A DNA stretch of 37,080 nucleotides from positions 1 through 37,080 of the forward strand of contig NZ_RFSK01000059.1 in NCBI RefSeq assembly GCF_009923995.1. Reading direction: 5' to 3'. The stretch is from Janthinobacterium sp. (GTDB taxonomy: Bacteria > Pseudomonadota > Gammaproteobacteria > Burkholderiales > Burkholderiaceae_D). The notes beneath the pieces were generated by a model. The model did no database searches and was not told where the DNA came from. It saw nothing but the letters and a program-made list of their open reading frames with translations. Shown piece after piece: positions 24,015 to 35,745 of the stretch (position 1 is the stretch's first letter; the number at the start of each line of letters is the position of its first letter). The position numbers and the translations under genes are program-made.

Positions 24015-24463
24015 GCGCCAAATCTTAGCATGAATAAACTGGGAACTGGCACAGCGAGGACAATAGCGGCGCAGTGCACAACATCAGGAAATAGTCATCA
24101 CCTGTCCATGGCGAACGCGCCTCCGCAGACCGATGGACATGTCCGGCATCGGGCAACATGGCGGCAAGCGTCTGCCTCCACGCTCGCTGCACCGGTCGTC
24201 CTTTGCCACACTGCTGCTGAAGCCGCATGCTGCATTCGCTCTCCTTATTGCATGCATCCCGATCCGGCAAAAAATGATTTCCTTATTACTTATTCAAATA
24301 TTTTATTGGCGTTTAGAAAGTCAGAAAAGAAAACCATATGCACCAATAAGAAAATCTACAATTCCGGCGGTCCATTCAAACAATGGCATTACGCATCTGG
24401 CGGTCCCTTTTATTGGCCGCCCCAATTAATAAATAGAATGTCTTCATAAAAAATAGCAGGCAT
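24015..24463. other. Gene-poor gap, AT-rich in its right half
   Basis: I see no credible gene in these 449 bases. From ~24265 the composition drops well below the surroundings in GC. Repeats are present: TTATTGG (24303-24309 and 24410-24416) with its inverse CCAATAA (24343-24349), and direct copies of GGCGGTCC (24366-24373 and 24399-24406), the second able to pair with CCGCC (24417-24421). It must hold the promoter of the leftward winged-helix gene. It may also contain a decayed or mobile remnant, but nothing decisive is visible. Confidence 0.4.
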
Positions 24464-24490
24464 AAAAAAACGGCACCCGAAGGTGCCGTT
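24464..24490 (-). terminator. Rho-independent terminator of rpoBC
   Basis: On the minus strand, CGGCACC-TTCG-GGTGCCG is a 7-bp stem with a UUCG tetraloop (24471-24488), followed by seven U (24470-24464). It lies 22 bases after the rpoC stop and closes the RNA polymerase operon. Confidence 0.93.
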
Positions 24491-24511
24491 CTTGTCAGCT
24501 AGCAGCGTAGA

Positions 24512-27500
24512 TTACGCTTCGTCGCCGTGGTGTTGCTGGATCTCGATATCCTGCAGGGCTTCGGCAGCTTCGCCAGCCAGCGAGGCTTTCTCGGCCAGCA
24601 GCAGTGCTTGACGCTCTTCCACTTCCCACGCTTCCTTCTCTTTGCGTGCGCGGTGGAAGGCCAGGCCCGTACCGCCAGGAATCAAGCGGCCGACGATGAC
24701 GTTCTCTTTCAGGCCGCGCAGACCATCGCGCTTGCCCATGATCGCCGCTTCGGTCAGCACGCGGGTGGTTTCCTGGAACGATGCGGCCGAGATGAACGAA
24801 TCGGTCGACAGCGATGCCTTGGTAATACCCAGCAAGACGTTCTCGTAGGTCGCAGGAATCTTGTTCTCCGACGTGACGCGATCGTTCTCGTCCAGCAGTT
24901 CCGAACGCTCTACCTGCTCGCCAACGATGTAGTTGGTGTCGCCGGCATTGACGATCTGAACACGGCGCAGCATCTGACGCACGATCACTTCGATGTGCTT
25001 GTCATTGATCTTCACGCCTTGCAGACGGTACACGTCCTGTACTTCGTCGACGATGTAGCGTGCCAGCGCTTCGATACCCAGCAGGCGCAGGATGTCTTGC
25101 GGATCGGCCGGGCCGTCCACGATCATCTCGCCCTTGTTCACGACTTGGCCGTCATGCACCAGCACTTGTTTGTCCTTGGTAATCAGGAACTCATGCTTGT
25201 TGCCGTCCATGTCCGTGATTTCCAGACGCTGCTTGCCCTTGGTTTCTTTACCGAACGCAACCGTACCCGTGACTTCCGCCAGCATACCGGCATCTTTCGG
25301 CGAGCGTGCTTCGAACAGTTCCGCAACGCGTGGCAGACCACCGGTAATATCGCGCGTTTTTTGCGATTCGGTCGGGATACGTGCCAGCACTTCACCCACC
25401 GATACCTGTTGACCGTCCTTCACCATGATCAGCGCGCCGACCTGGAAGCCAATCGCCACCGAGTGTTCGGTGCCGGCGATCTTGACTTCTTCGTTCGCGT
25501 CGTTGATCAGCTTGACTTGCGGACGCAGGGTCTTGGTCAGCGAACCGCGACGTTTCGCATCGATCGCCACCAGGGTGGACAGACCAGTCACTTCGTCGAC
25601 CTGACGGGCCACGGTGACGCCTTCTTCGACGTTCTCGAAACGCACTTGACCGGCGTATTCGGTAATGATCGGACGGGTCAGCGGATCCCACGTTGCCAGG
25701 GCCGTACCGGCCTTGATGACCATGCCGTCCTTGACGATCAGGGTCGCACCGTACGGTACTTTATGACGCTCACGCTCACGGCCATGGTCGTCGGTAATCA
25801 GCACTTCGCCGGAACGGGAAATGACGATTTGCGCGCCCTTGCCGTTCGTCACGTAACGCATGGTTGCCGTGAAGCGGATGGTACCGTTCGACTTGGCTTC
25901 CACCGACGATGCCACTGCCGCACGCGATGCCGCACCACCAATGTGGAACGTACGCATGGTCAGCTGGGTACCCGGCTCACCAATCGACTGCGCTGCCACC
26001 ACACCGACGGCTTCGCCGGCGTTGACCAGCATGCCGCGGCCCAGGTCGCGGCCATAGCACTTGGCGCACAGGCCGAAGCGCGTGTCGCAAGTCAGTGGCG
26101 TACGTACCTTGACTTCATCGATGGACAGACGCTCGATCTCTTCGACCATGTCTTCGTCCATCAGGGTGCCGGCGTCATACAGGGTTTCCTGGGTTTCAGG
26201 ATTGACGACGTCATGTACCACCACGCGGCCGAGGATACGGTCGCGCAACGGTTCGATGACTTCACCACCTTCGACCAGGGCCTTCATGACGGTACCGTTC
26301 ATGGTGCCGCAATCGTCCTCGATGACCACCAGATCTTGCGTCACGTCGACCAGACGACGCGTCAGGTAACCGGAGTTAGCCGTTTTCAGCGCCGTATCGG
26401 CCAGACCTTTACGAGCGCCGTGGGTCGAAATGAAGTACTGCAACACGTTCAGGCCTTCGCGGAAGTTCGCGGTAATCGGCGTTTCGATAATCGAACCATC
26501 CGGTTTGGCCATCAGACCACGCATACCGGCCAACTGGCGAATCTGGGCTGCGGAACCGCGCGCGCCGGAGTCGGCCATCATGTAAATGGCGTTGAACGAT
26601 TCTTGCGTCGACTGGGTACCGTCGCGGCGGACCACGTCTTCGACTTTCAGCTGGTCCATCATGGCCTTGCCGACTTCATCGGAGGTCTTGCCCCAGATAT
26701 CGACGACCTTGTTGTAACGTTCGCCAGCGGTCACCAGACCCGAGGCGTATTGCTGTTCGATCTGCTTGACTTCCGATTCGGCCGTCGCGATCAGGGTAAC
26801 TTTTTGAGGCGGTACCAGCATGTCGTCGACGCAGATCGAGATACCGGCACGTGTCGCCAGACGGAAACCCGATTGCATCAGTTTGTCTGCGAACACCACG
26901 GTGGCGCGCAGGCCGCACTTGCGGAACGACGTGTTGATCAGCTTGGAAATTTCTTTCTTTTTCAGCGCGCGGTTCAGCACCGAGAAAGGCAGGCCTTTCG
27001 GCAGAATTTCCGACAGGATCGCACGGCCGATCGTCGTTTCGTAGCGCGTTACCGTCTTCTCGAATTCGCCCGTTTCGGCGTTTTTCGGGTATTCGGTAAT
27101 ACGCACGGTCACGCGGGTCGTCAGTTCGACTTCCTTGTTGTCGTAGGCGCGGATCACTTCCGACACGTCAGGGAACATCATCCCTTCGTTCTTCGCATTG
27201 ATCGCTTCGCGGGTCGCGTAGTACAGACCCAGCACGATATCCTGGGACGGCACGATCGACGGTTCGCCGTTCGATGGGAACAGGATGTTGTTCGATGCCA
27301 GCATCAGCGTGCGTGCTTCCATCTGCGCTTCGATCGACAGAGGAACGTGGACCGCCATTTGGTCACCGTCAAAGTCGGCGTTGAATGCGGCGCAGACGAG
27401 CGGATGCAGCTGGATGGCCTTGCCTTCAATCAGGACTGGCTCGAACGCCTGGATACCCAGACGGTGCAAGGTAGGTGCGCGGTTCAACATGATCGGATGT

Positions 27501-28753
27501 TCACGGATCACGTCTTCCAGGATGTCCCACACGACAGGCTCTTGGATCTCGACCAGCTTTTTCGCTGCCTTGATCGTGGTTGCCAAGCCCATCAGTTCCA
27601 GTTTATTGAAAATGAATGGTTTGAACAGTTCCAGCGCCATCAGTTTCGGCAAGCCGCACTGATGCAGTTTCAATTGCGGGCCCACGACGATGACCGAACG
27701 ACCGGAGTAATCGACGCGTTTGCCCAGCAAGTTTTGACGGAAACGGCCGCCCTTGCCCTTGATCATCTCTGCCAGCGATTTCAGCGGACGCTTGTTGGCG
27801 CCGGTCATCGCTTTGCCGCGACGGCCGTTGTCCAGCAGCGAATCGACCGCTTCTTGCAGCATGCGCTTTTCGTTGCGCGTGATGATCTCTGGAGCGCGCA
27901 GCTCCATCAGGCGTTTCAGACGGTTGTTACGGTTGATGACGCGGCGATACAGATCGTTCAGATCCGAGGTCGCGAAACGGCCGCCATCCAGCGGTACCAG
28001 CGGACGCAGTTCCGGCGGCAGCACTGGCAGCACTTCCATGATCATCCAGTCAGGCTTGATTCCCGAACGTTGGAACGCTTCCAGCACTTTCAGGCGCTTC
28101 GCGTATTTCTTGATCTTGGCTTCGGATTTCGATTCCTTCAGTTCCACGCGCAGGGTTTCGGCATCGCGGTGAATGTCGATCGAGCGCAGCAGCTCACGGA
28201 TACCTTCGGCGCCCATGAAGGCGGTGAAGTCGTCGCCGTACTCTTCGTACTTGGCGGCGTAGTCGTCTTCCGACATGATCTGGCACTTCTTCAGCGGGGT
28301 CATGCCTGGGTCGGTCACGACGTATGCTTCAAAGTACAGCACGCGTTCGATGTCCCGCAGGGTCATGTCCAGGACCATGCCCAGACGCGACGGCAGCGAT
28401 TTCAGGAACCAGATGTGCGCGGTAGGCGAAGCCAGCTCGATGTGGCCCATGCGCTCGCGGCGCACTTTGGCCAGGGTGACTTCGACGCCGCACTTTTCGC
28501 AGATCACGCCGCGGTGTTTCAGGCGCTTGTACTTGCCGCACAGGCATTCGTAATCCTTGATCGGGCCAAAGATCTTGGCGCAGAACAGGCCATCGCGCTC
28601 AGGCTTGAAGGTACGGTAGTTGATGGTTTCCGGCTTTTTGACTTCGCCGTAGGACCACGAACGGATTTTCTCAGGCGAAGCGAGACCGATCTTGATTGCA
28701 TCGAAGGTCTCGTTGGTCTGTACTTGCTTGAATAGATCGAGCAGTGCTTTCAT
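24512..28753 (-). CDS. rpoC: RNA polymerase subunit beta'
   Basis: A 1413-residue catalytic subunit, full length for proteobacteria. The N-terminal zinc-binding cysteines ([20 protein letters not shown]) and the active-site NADFDGDQ motif that chelates catalytic Mg2+ are intact. The trigger-loop/bridge-helix region ([25 protein letters not shown]) and the second zinc cluster ([15 protein letters not shown]) are also recognisable. ATG 28753 is preceded by TGGAG at good spacing. It follows rpoB by 109 bases and ends at a strong terminator. Core RNA polymerase partner of RpoB. Confidence 0.99.
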   Translation of the reverse strand: MKALLDLFKQVQTNETFDAIKIGLASPEKIRSWSYGEVKKPETINYRTFKPERDGLFCAKIFGPIKDYECLCGKYKRLKHRGVICEKCGVEVTLAKVRRERMGHIELASPTAHIWFLKSLPSRLGMVLDMTLRDIERVLYFEAYVVTDPGMTPLKKCQIMSEDDYAAKYEEYGDDFTAFMGAEGIRELLRSIDIHRDAETLRVELKESKSEAKIKKYAKRLKVLEAFQRSGIKPDWMIMEVLPVLPPELRPLVPLDGGRFATSDLNDLYRRVINRNNRLKRLMELRAPEIITRNEKRMLQEAVDSLLDNGRRGKAMTGANKRPLKSLAEMIKGKGGRFRQNLLGKRVDYSGRSVIVVGPQLKLHQCGLPKLMALELFKPFIFNKLELMGLATTIKAAKKLVEIQEPVVWDILEDVIREHPIMLNRAPTLHRLGIQAFEPVLIEGKAIQLHPLVCAAFNADFDGDQMAVHVPLSIEAQMEARTLMLASNNILFPSNGEPSIVPSQDIVLGLYYATREAINAKNEGMMFPDVSEVIRAYDNKEVELTTRVTVRITEYPKNAETGEFEKTVTRYETTIGRAILSEILPKGLPFSVLNRALKKKEISKLINTSFRKCGLRATVVFADKLMQSGFRLATRAGISICVDDMLVPPQKVTLIATAESEVKQIEQQYASGLVTAGERYNKVVDIWGKTSDEVGKAMMDQLKVEDVVRRDGTQSTQESFNAIYMMADSGARGSAAQIRQLAGMRGLMAKPDGSIIETPITANFREGLNVLQYFISTHGARKGLADTALKTANSGYLTRRLVDVTQDLVVIEDDCGTMNGTVMKALVEGGEVIEPLRDRILGRVVVHDVVNPETQETLYDAGTLMDEDMVEEIERLSIDEVKVRTPLTCDTRFGLCAKCYGRDLGRGMLVNAGEAVGVVAAQSIGEPGTQLTMRTFHIGGAASRAAVASSVEAKSNGTIRFTATMRYVTNGKGAQIVISRSGEVLITDDHGRERERHKVPYGATLIVKDGMVIKAGTALATWDPLTRPIITEYAGQVRFENVEEGVTVARQVDEVTGLSTLVAIDAKRRGSLTKTLRPQVKLINDANEEVKIAGTEHSVAIGFQVGALIMVKDGQQVSVGEVLARIPTESQKTRDITGGLPRVAELFEARSPKDAGMLAEVTGTVAFGKETKGKQRLEITDMDGNKHEFLITKDKQVLVHDGQVVNKGEMIVDGPADPQDILRLLGIEALARYIVDEVQDVYRLQGVKINDKHIEVIVRQMLRRVQIVNAGDTNYIVGEQVERSELLDENDRVTSENKIPATYENVLLGITKASLSTDSFISAASFQETTRVLTEAAIMGKRDGLRGLKENVIVGRLIPGGTGLAFHRARKEKEAWEVEERQALLLAEKASLAGEAAEALQDIEIQQHHGDEA

Positions 28754-28862
28754 GTATCACTCCAGAGGTGATTAAATTTCTATATTCCTGAGACTACATT
28801 GCCCGGCATGGTTTCCCAGCCGGGCTTTGTGTTTCCCAAACCAAATGACAGGTGGCTGTCTT

Positions 28863-31800
28863 TTAGTTGCGTTCGAGGTCGATATCGATACCCAGCGAAC
28901 GGATTTCCTTGACCAGCACGTTGAACGATTCCGGCATGCCGGCGTCGATCACGTGGTCGCCCTTGACGAGGTTCTCGTACACCTTGGTACGGCCATTCAC
29001 GTCATCGGACTTGACGGTCAACATCTCTTGCAAGACATACGACGCGCCATACGCTTCCAGTGCCCAAACTTCCATCTCACCGAAACGCTGACCACCGAAC
29101 TGGGCTTTACCACCCAGTGGCTGTTGCGTCACCAGCGAGTAAGGACCGGTCGAACGCGCATGCATCTTGTCATCGACCAAGTGATGCAGTTTCAGCATGT
29201 GCATGACGCCGACAGTGACCTTGCGCTCGAAGGCTTCACCGGTGCGACCGTCATACATGGTCACCTGGTTCTTCGACGCGGTCATGCCCAGGTTCTTGGC
29301 GATGTCGTCCGGATACGCCAGGTCCAGCATGCGGCGGATCTCTTCTTCATTGGCGCCGTCGAACACTGGCGTGGCGAATGGAACACCTTTTTTCAGGTTT
29401 TCCGCCAGCTTCATGATCTCTTCGTCGTCGAAGTCGTTCAACTCTTCGGCACGGCCGTTGTCGTTGTAGATCGTCGTCAGGTACTTGCGCACTTGCTCGA
29501 CCTTGGTTTGCGCCTTCAGCATTTCGCCGATGCGGATACCCAGACCCTTGGCAGCCCAGCCCAAGTGCGTCTCGAGAATCTGACCAACGTTCATCCGCGA
29601 AGGAACGCCCAGCGGGTTCAGCACAACGTCGGCTGGCGTGCCGTCGGCCATGTATGGCATATCTTCCACAGGAACAATACGGGAAACCACACCCTTGTTA
29701 CCGTGGCGACCTGCCATCTTGTCGCCCGACTGCAGGCGGCGTTTCACGGCCAGGTACACCTTGACCATTTTTTGCACGCCTGGTTGCAGCTCATCGCCTT
29801 GCGTCAGTTTCTTGCGCTTCTCTTCGAAGGCCAGATCGAACTGGTGACGCTTCTCGTTGATCGACTCCTTGATCGCTTCCAGCGCGACCGCTGCATCGTC
29901 GTCCGCAGGGCGGATGTCGAACCAGTGGTACTTGTCCAGATCGGCCAGGTATTCCTTGGTGATCTTGGCGCCTTTCGACAGCTTTTTAGGGCCACCGTTG
30001 ACAACTTTGCCAATCAGCATTTTTTCCAGACGCTGGAAGGCATCGCCTTCGACGATACGCATCTGGTCGTTCAAGTCCAGACGGAAACGTTTCAGTTCGT
30101 CATCGATAATTTGCTGGGCACGCTTGTCGCGCACGATGCCTTCACGGGTGAAGACTTGCACGTCGATCACGGTACCGATCATGCCCGAAGGCACGCGCAG
30201 CGACGTGTCTTTCACGTCCGAAGCCTTTTCGCCGAAAATCGCGCGCAGCAGCTTCTCTTCCGGGGTCAGCTGGGTTTCGCCTTTTGGCGTTACCTTACCA
30301 ACCAGGGTGTCGCCGGCCTGGACTTCCGCGCCGATGTAGACGATACCGGATTCATCCAGACGAGCCAGCTGGTTTTCCGCCAGGTTCGAGATGTCGCGCG
30401 TAATTTCTTCCGCGCCCAGTTTCGTGTCACGTGCGACTACCGACAACTCTTCGATGTGAATCGAGGTGTAGCGGTCGTCCTTGACGACGTTTTCCGAGAT
30501 CAGGATCGAATCTTCGAAGTTCAGACCATTCCATGGCATGAAGGCCACGGTCATGTTCTGGCCCAGTGCCAATTCACCCAGGTCGGTCGATGCTCCGTCG
30601 GCGATCACGTCGCGCTTGGCAACACGGTCGCCCACTTGCACGATAGGACGCTGGTTGATGTTGGTGTTCTGGTTCGAACGGGTGTACTTGATCAGGTTGT
30701 AGATGTCGACGCCCACTTCACCAGCTTGCGCTTCGTCATCGTTGACGCGAATCACGACACGGCCCGCATCGATGTAATCGACGATACCGCCACGCAGCGC
30801 TTGCACGGTGGTGCCCGAGTCGACCGCAACGGTGCGTTCGATACCGGTACCGACCAGCGCTTTTTCCGGACGCAAGCAAGGCACGGCCTGGCGTTGCATG
30901 TTGGCGCCCATCAATGCACGGTTCGCATCATCGTGTTCGAGGAACGGAATCAGCGAGGCAGCGACGGAAACGATCTGGCCCGGCGCCACGTCCATGTACT
31001 GGATGCGCTCTGGGGATACCAGGATGGTTTCGCCGGCTTCACGGGCCGAGACCAGTTCATCGGACAGCATGCCGGCGTCGTTGATGGTCGCATTCGCCTG
31101 AGCGATGATGTAGCGGCCTTCTTCGATGGCGGACAGGTAGTCGATCTGATCGGTAATCTTGGAGCCTTCGACCTTGCGGTACGGGGTTTCCAGGAAGCCG
31201 TATTCATTCAGGCGGGCGTACAGAGCCAGCGAGTTGATCAGACCAATGTTCGGACCTTCCGGTGTCTCGATCGGGCAGACGCGGCCGTAGTGGGTCGGAT
31301 GCACGTCGCGCACTTCAAAGCCGGCGCGTTCGCGTGTCAGACCGCCGGGTCCCAGAGCCGATACGCGGCGCTTGTGGGTAATTTCCGACAGAGGATTGGT
31401 TTGGTCCATAAACTGCGACAACTGGGACGAACCGAAGAACTCGCGAATCGCGGCCGAAATCGGCTTCGAGTTGATCAGGTCGTGCGGCATCAGGTTGTCC
31501 GCTTCGGCTTGGCCGAGGCGTTCCTTGACGGCGCGCTCAACGCGCACCAGGCCGGCGCGGAATTGATTTTCGGCCAGTTCGCCCACGCAACGTACGCGAC
31601 GGTTACCCAGGTGATCGATATCGTCGACTTCGCCGCGGCCATTGCGCAGTTCCACCAGGATCTTGATCACGGCCAGCACGTCTTCGTTCGACAGCGTCAT
31701 GGCGCCCGTCAGTTCATCGCGGCCAATGCGGCGGTTGAACTTCATGCGGCCCACGGCCGACAGGTCGTAGCGGTCCGAATTGTAGAACAGGCCATTGAAC

Positions 31801-32969
31801 AACGCTTCAACGGAATCTTCCGTTGGCGGTTCGCCTGGACGCATCATGCGGTAGATCGCCACTTTCGCGGCCATCTGGTCGGCGGTGTCGTCGATACGCA
31901 GGGTTTGCGAGATGTAGGCGCCCTGGTCCAGATCGTTGGTGTACAAGGTCTGGATTTCGGACACGTTGGCATCGCGCAGGCGGCCCAGCAGGTCTTCCGT
32001 CAGCTCATCGTTCGCGGAAGCGACGACTTCGCCGGTGTCGCCATCGACGATGTTCTTCGCCAATACGCGGCCCAGCAGGTAGTCTTCCGGTACGGAAATG
32101 TGCTTGATGCCGGCAGCTTCGATATCACGCACGTGTTTGGCGTTGATACGCTTGTCTTTCAGCACCAGGGTCTTGCCCGACTTGTCGACGATGTCGAAAC
32201 GCGCCACTTCGCCGCGCAGACGCTCGGAGACGAATTCCATCTCCGCGCCTTCGGAGCGCAGGTTGAAATTGTCGAAGACGAAGAAGTTCGCCAGGATTTG
32301 CTCGTGCGACATGCCGATGGCTTTGAGCAGGATCGTTACAGGCATCTTGCGGCGGCGGTCGACGCGGAAGAACAGGATGTCTTTCGGGTCGAACTCGAAG
32401 TCCAGCCACGAACCGCGGTAAGGAATGATACGCGCGGAGAACAGCAGTTTGCCGGACGAGTGGGTCTTGCCGCGGTCGTGCTCGAAGAACACGCCAGGCG
32501 AACGGTGCAGCTGGGAAACGATAACCCGCTCCGTGCCGTTGATGACGAACGAACCGGTGGTCGTCATGAGCGGCAATTCGCCCATGTAGACTTCCTGCTC
32601 CTTCATCTCTTTGACGACGGGCTTGGTTGGCGATTCCTTGTCCAGGATCACCAGACGCACTTTCGCGCGCAGCGGCGACGCGAACGTCAGGCCACGTTGT
32701 TGACATTCTTTGACGTCAAAGGCAGGATCGCCCAGAACGTACGACAAGAATTCGAGACGCGCAAAACCATTGTGCGAAACGATAGGGAAAATCGAGGTGA
32801 AAGCCGACTGCAGGCCATCATTCTTGCGGCCGGACGGTGCTATGTCCTCTTGCAAGAAGCTATGATAAGACTCGAGCTGGGTCGCCAGCAGGAACGGAAC
32901 GTGGTGAACGTTGGCGCGCTTCGCGAATGATTTGCGAATGCGTTTCTTCTCAGTAAATGAGTAGTGCAT
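28863..32969 (-). CDS. rpoB: RNA polymerase subunit beta
   Basis: A 1368-residue subunit. The start at 32969 ([15 protein letters not shown]) matches betaproteobacterial RpoB and has GGAG six bases upstream; the frame remains open for 30 further codons but these lack support. The rifampicin region reads [21 protein letters not shown] followed by VSALGPGG, with the usual Asp, His and Ser positions unchanged, so no common resistance mutation is present. [10 protein letters not shown] near the C-terminus and the closing [12 protein letters not shown] are typical. It lies between rplL and rpoC and is probably transcribed from the upstream ribosomal promoters. Confidence 0.99.
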   Translation of the reverse strand: MHYSFTEKKRIRKSFAKRANVHHVPFLLATQLESYHSFLQEDIAPSGRKNDGLQSAFTSIFPIVSHNGFARLEFLSYVLGDPAFDVKECQQRGLTFASPLRAKVRLVILDKESPTKPVVKEMKEQEVYMGELPLMTTTGSFVINGTERVIVSQLHRSPGVFFEHDRGKTHSSGKLLFSARIIPYRGSWLDFEFDPKDILFFRVDRRRKMPVTILLKAIGMSHEQILANFFVFDNFNLRSEGAEMEFVSERLRGEVARFDIVDKSGKTLVLKDKRINAKHVRDIEAAGIKHISVPEDYLLGRVLAKNIVDGDTGEVVASANDELTEDLLGRLRDANVSEIQTLYTNDLDQGAYISQTLRIDDTADQMAAKVAIYRMMRPGEPPTEDSVEALFNGLFYNSDRYDLSAVGRMKFNRRIGRDELTGAMTLSNEDVLAVIKILVELRNGRGEVDDIDHLGNRRVRCVGELAENQFRAGLVRVERAVKERLGQAEADNLMPHDLINSKPISAAIREFFGSSQLSQFMDQTNPLSEITHKRRVSALGPGGLTRERAGFEVRDVHPTHYGRVCPIETPEGPNIGLINSLALYARLNEYGFLETPYRKVEGSKITDQIDYLSAIEEGRYIIAQANATINDAGMLSDELVSAREAGETILVSPERIQYMDVAPGQIVSVAASLIPFLEHDDANRALMGANMQRQAVPCLRPEKALVGTGIERTVAVDSGTTVQALRGGIVDYIDAGRVVIRVNDDEAQAGEVGVDIYNLIKYTRSNQNTNINQRPIVQVGDRVAKRDVIADGASTDLGELALGQNMTVAFMPWNGLNFEDSILISENVVKDDRYTSIHIEELSVVARDTKLGAEEITRDISNLAENQLARLDESGIVYIGAEVQAGDTLVGKVTPKGETQLTPEEKLLRAIFGEKASDVKDTSLRVPSGMIGTVIDVQVFTREGIVRDKRAQQIIDDELKRFRLDLNDQMRIVEGDAFQRLEKMLIGKVVNGGPKKLSKGAKITKEYLADLDKYHWFDIRPADDDAAVALEAIKESINEKRHQFDLAFEEKRKKLTQGDELQPGVQKMVKVYLAVKRRLQSGDKMAGRHGNKGVVSRIVPVEDMPYMADGTPADVVLNPLGVPSRMNVGQILETHLGWAAKGLGIRIGEMLKAQTKVEQVRKYLTTIYNDNGRAEELNDFDDEEIMKLAENLKKGVPFATPVFDGANEEEIRRMLDLAYPDDIAKNLGMTASKNQVTMYDGRTGEAFERKVTVGVMHMLKLHHLVDDKMHARSTGPYSLVTQQPLGGKAQFGGQRFGEMEVWALEAYGASYVLQEMLTVKSDDVNGRTKVYENLVKGDHVIDAGMPESFNVLVKEIRSLGIDIDLERN

Positions 32970-33126
32970 GGACACTCCGTGAGTGACAGAAAGGATAGAA
33001 AATTCAGGTTTTGCAAGTGTTCGTTTGCACCGCTGCGTGTGACACAGACGAAACCTCAAGGCTCTGCTTTCCGGCTTGAATCGAACAAAACTGCTGCTAC
33101 AAATACGATACAGACGACAAAGGAGC

Positions 33127-33170
33127 CAAAGTCGGATTTCCCCCCTTGCGAGGGGAAACCTCAGACTTTG
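33127..33170 (-). promoter_or_regulatory. Long rplL-rpoB intergenic hairpin
   Basis: CAAAGTC (33127-33133) pairs with GACTTTG (33164-33170), and inside it GG-a-TTTCCCC pairs with GGGGAAACC around a short loop: ~16 bp in all, with one bulged base and a 3-base internal bulge. No U-tract follows on the minus strand. In E. coli this gap holds a partial attenuator and an RNase III site. The same role is inferred here from position and shape. Confidence 0.6.
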
Positions 33171-33201
33171 ACTCGGGCGCTAACTGACGCCAGTACAGAT
33201 A

Positions 33202-33573
33202 TTACTTCATCGAAGCGGTTGCGCCGGCTTCAACCAGTTTCTTAACTGCAGCTTCAGCGTCAGCTTTCGACACTGCTTCTTTCACAGTTTTTGGTGCGCC
33301 ATCGACCAGGTCTTTAGCTTCTTTCAAGCCCAGGCCGGTGATTTCGCGAACTGCTTTAATGACGCCAACTTTGTTTGCGCCGAAGGTGTCCAGAACAACG
33401 TTGAACTCGGTTTGCTCTTCAGCAGCTGCTGCTGGGCCTGCTGCAGGACCGGCCGAAGCCATTGCTGCTGCGGACACGCCGAATTTTTCTTCGAATGCTT
33501 TAACCAGGTCGTTCAGGTCCATTACGGACATGGCGCTAACTGCTTCCAGGATATCGTCTTTGCTAATTGCCAT
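33202..33573 (-). CDS. rplL: Ribosomal protein L7/L12
   Basis: 123 residues, standard length. The N-terminal dimerisation helix region ([32 protein letters not shown]), the Ala/Pro-rich hinge and the conserved C-terminal domain ([35 protein letters not shown]) are all present. It forms the ribosomal stalk with L10 and recruits translation GTPases. TAGGAG lies eight bases before ATG 33573. It is 67 bases downstream of rplJ. Confidence 0.99.
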   Translation of the reverse strand: MAISKDDILEAVSAMSVMDLNDLVKAFEEKFGVSAAAMASAGPAAGPAAAAEEQTEFNVVLDTFGANKVGVIKAVREITGLGLKEAKDLVDGAPKTVKEAVSKADAEAAVKKLVEAGATASMK

Positions 33574-33640
33574 TTTGAAACTCCTAAATTTATTACGTTA
33601 GTTACATCAGATTGGTACTGAGAGAAAAAAGCGCGCGCAA

Positions 33641-34180
33641 TTAAGCGGCTGCTGGGGCTTCTTCTGCTGCTGCTTCTGCAGGAGCTTCGGCGCCTTCGCC
33701 TTTTTTCGCTGCCAGGGCAGCCAGACCACGTGCAAAGCCCGAAACCGGAGCCAGCATAACGCCCAACAACTGCGAAATGAGGACTTCACGGCTAGGAATG
33801 CTCGCCAACGCGGTGACAGCAGCTGTATCCAGCGGCTTGCCTGCGTAGTTACCTGCTTTGATGACCAGTTTGTCGTTGGTTTTAGCGAAGTCAGCGATGA
33901 CTTTAGCTGCTGCAACGGCATCGGCCGAGATCGAGTAGATCAACGGGCCGGTCATGGCATCTGCCAGGCTGGCGAATGCGGTACCTTCAACGGAGCGACG
34001 AGCCAGAGTGTTTTTCAACACACGCAGGTACACGCCTTGGGCACGCGCTTTAGCACGCAGTTGCGTCAAGTGACCAACCTGGATGCCACGATATTCGGCC
34101 ACGACGATCGTTTGCGCATTTGCTACTTGTGCGGAAACTTCGGCGACGACGGCCTTTTTGTCATTCAGATTGAGACTCAC
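33641..34180 (-). CDS. rplJ: Ribosomal protein L10
   Basis: 179 residues from a GTG start at 34180, chosen because a near-perfect AAGGAGG sits six bases upstream and the protein then begins [15 protein letters not shown] as in relatives. The frame stays open for 11 codons further without a ribosome site. L10 anchors L7/L12 dimers on the 50S subunit and, with them, binds its own mRNA leader to repress translation. The C-terminus is Ala/Glu-rich. It is followed by rplL. Confidence 0.98.
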   Translation of the reverse strand: MSLNLNDKKAVVAEVSAQVANAQTIVVAEYRGIQVGHLTQLRAKARAQGVYLRVLKNTLARRSVEGTAFASLADAMTGPLIYSISADAVAAAKVIADFAKTNDKLVIKAGNYAGKPLDTAAVTALASIPSREVLISQLLGVMLAPVSGFARGLAALAAKKGEGAEAPAEAAAEEAPAAA

Positions 34181-34500
34181 GGTCAACCTCCTTAAATGAT
34201 GTTCGGCAATCACAACCGAGTGGTTGAGCGCCTTGCATCGGTTCGAACACGGCGTCCGAAGTCAAGAAGTACTAAACTGAGCGGATGGATTCACGCAGCA
34301 TGAGGACTACAAAACTTGTTCGGGTACACCATCTGCGTTGGGCACTCCCCGTTGCCGGGAAGCCTATTAACCTTCTGCATGTGCGATCGCAGTCGGCCCA
34401 ACGGTCTTTGATTGTCTGCCTGCCTGGTGCGAACACCGGGCAAACAGCCCAAAGATGCGCCCGCAGCGCCCGAAGGCGCTACAGGACTTGATTCTGTTAC
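34181..34500 (-). promoter_or_regulatory. rplJ leader (L10 autoregulatory leader)
   Basis: A 320-base gene-free leader between rplA and rplJ. On the minus strand it shows AGCGCC-TTCG-GGCGCT (34480-34465) soon after the rplA stop, CCCG-GCAA-CGGG with a GNRA loop (34359-34348), and ACGCAG/CTGCGT closing a larger element (34338-34293). Leaders at this place bind the L10-L12 complex in many bacteria. I identify it by position and structure and did not verify the kink-turn core. Confidence 0.6.
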
Positions 34501-35196
34501 TTAAGCTGCCAGGCTAGCCTGGTCAACACGGACGCCAGCGCCCATGGTCGACGACAGCGAAACTTTGCGCAGGTACACGCCTTTGCTCGATGCTGGCTTG
34601 GCTTTGTTCAGGGCGTCGATCAGTGCGACCAGATTCGATTTCAGATCTGCGTCAGCGAACGATTTACGGCCGATGGTAGCGTGGATGATACCGGATTTGT
34701 CGGTACGGTACTGAACTTGACCGGCTTTCGCGTTTTTCACGGCGGTAGCGACGTCAGGAGTAACAGTGCCAACTTTCGGGTTAGGCATCATGCCGCGTGG
34801 GCCCAGGATCTGACCCAGGGTACCAACGATACGCATGGTATCTGGCGAAGCGATAACGATATCGAAAGGCATGTCGCCGGCTTTGATCTGCTCAGCCAGG
34901 TCTTCCATACCAACGATGTCGGCGCCAGCTGCTTTAGCAGCTTCTGCTTTTTCGCCCGACGCGAACACTGCCACGCGTACGGTTTTGCCGGTACCAGCTG
35001 GCAGCACGACGGAGCCGCGTACCACTTGGTCGGATTTCTTAGGATCAACACCCAGTTGCACCGATACGTCGATCGATTCATTGAACTTGGCCGTTGCGCA
35101 CTCTTTGATCAGAGCGACAGCGTTGTCGAAAGCGTACACTTTGGTACGGTCGACTTTGGCTTTCAAAGCCTTGATACGTTTGGATAACTTAGCCAT
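34501..35196 (-). CDS. rplA: Ribosomal protein L1
   Basis: 231 residues, the standard length, with typical blocks: KAYALVK-type region [23 protein letters not shown], the conserved [18 protein letters not shown] loop, and the closing [18 protein letters not shown]. It binds 23S rRNA at the L1 stalk and, in many bacteria, its own operon mRNA. Its ATG overlaps the rplK stop by one base (TAATG), so it is translationally coupled to rplK. Confidence 0.99.
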   Translation of the reverse strand: MAKLSKRIKALKAKVDRTKVYAFDNAVALIKECATAKFNESIDVSVQLGVDPKKSDQVVRGSVVLPAGTGKTVRVAVFASGEKAEAAKAAGADIVGMEDLAEQIKAGDMPFDIVIASPDTMRIVGTLGQILGPRGMMPNPKVGTVTPDVATAVKNAKAGQVQYRTDKSGIIHATIGRKSFADADLKSNLVALIDALNKAKPASSKGVYLRKVSLSSTMGAGVRVDQASLAA

Positions 35197-35630
35197 TATA
35201 CAACACCTTCCACCGTGATACCGATCGAACGAGCGGAACCAGCGATGGTGCGTACAGCAGCATCCATGTCGGCAGCGGTCAGATCAGGGGTTTTCAATTT
35301 AGCGATTTCTTCAGCTTGTGCGCGGGTCAGCGTACCGACTTTGTCGGTATGTGGCTTCGGCGAACCTTTGGTGATCGCAGCAGCTTTTTTGATCAGGTAG
35401 GTTGCTGGAGGCGTCTTCATCACGAAGGTGAAGGACTTGTCAGCGAACGCGGTGATCACGACTGGGATCGGCATGCCTGGTTCCATACCTTGGGTCTGCG
35501 CGTTGAACGCTTTGCAGAATTCCATGATGTTCAGACCGCGTTGACCCAGAGCTGGACCGATTGGTGGGGATGGGTTTGCTTTACCAGCTGGCACTTGCAG
35601 CTTGATAAAACCAATGATTTTCTTTGCCAT
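35196..35630 (-). CDS. rplK: Ribosomal protein L11
   Basis: 144 residues, standard length, beginning [20 protein letters not shown] and carrying [23 protein letters not shown]. It binds the GTPase-associated region of 23S rRNA and is the target of thiopeptides and of stringent-response signalling. ATAGGAGCC lies before ATG 35630. It is first in the rplK-rplA unit, 115 bases after nusG, and coupled to rplA. Confidence 0.99.
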   Translation of the reverse strand: MAKKIIGFIKLQVPAGKANPSPPIGPALGQRGLNIMEFCKAFNAQTQGMEPGMPIPVVITAFADKSFTFVMKTPPATYLIKKAAAITKGSPKPHTDKVGTLTRAQAEEIAKLKTPDLTAADMDAAVRTIAGSARSIGITVEGVV

Positions 35631-35660
35631 GATGGCTCCTATCTTGGATTGAGTAGTAGC

Positions 35661-35687
35661 GCCCCGCCGATCCTACCCTGGCGGGGC
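35661..35687 (-). promoter_or_regulatory. Hairpin in the nusG-rplK gap
   Basis: GCCCCGCC (35661-35668) and GGCGGGGC (35680-35687) form a perfect 8-bp stem about 30 bases before the rplK start. Without a U-tract it is unlikely to be a simple terminator. Its position fits a site where L1 could bind the L11-L1 mRNA, or an attenuator. This is inference only. Confidence 0.45.
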
Positions 35688-35745
35688 TCCTCTGACCGGA
35701 TTTCGCTGAGACTGCCGCGACGCTCCTGGTGGCGCTTGATAATGC

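Noticed and set aside
24133..24429. A 98-codon plus-strand frame in the AT-rich gap
   Set aside because: No ribosome site, mixed composition along its length and no recognisable motif; it ends at random in the repeat area.
30030..31470. Possible rifampicin-resistance changes in rpoB
   Set aside because: The key Asp, His and Ser positions in the rifampicin region are unchanged. The single Asn-to-Thr difference from E. coli in DQTNPL looks like lineage variation.
24527..32930. Two plus-strand frames of about 1400 codons each lying opposite rpoC and rpoB
   Set aside because: They mirror the true genes codon by codon, their products are low-complexity (rich in Arg, His, Gln, Asp and Val), and no family is recognisable. 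They result from strong codon bias in the real genes.
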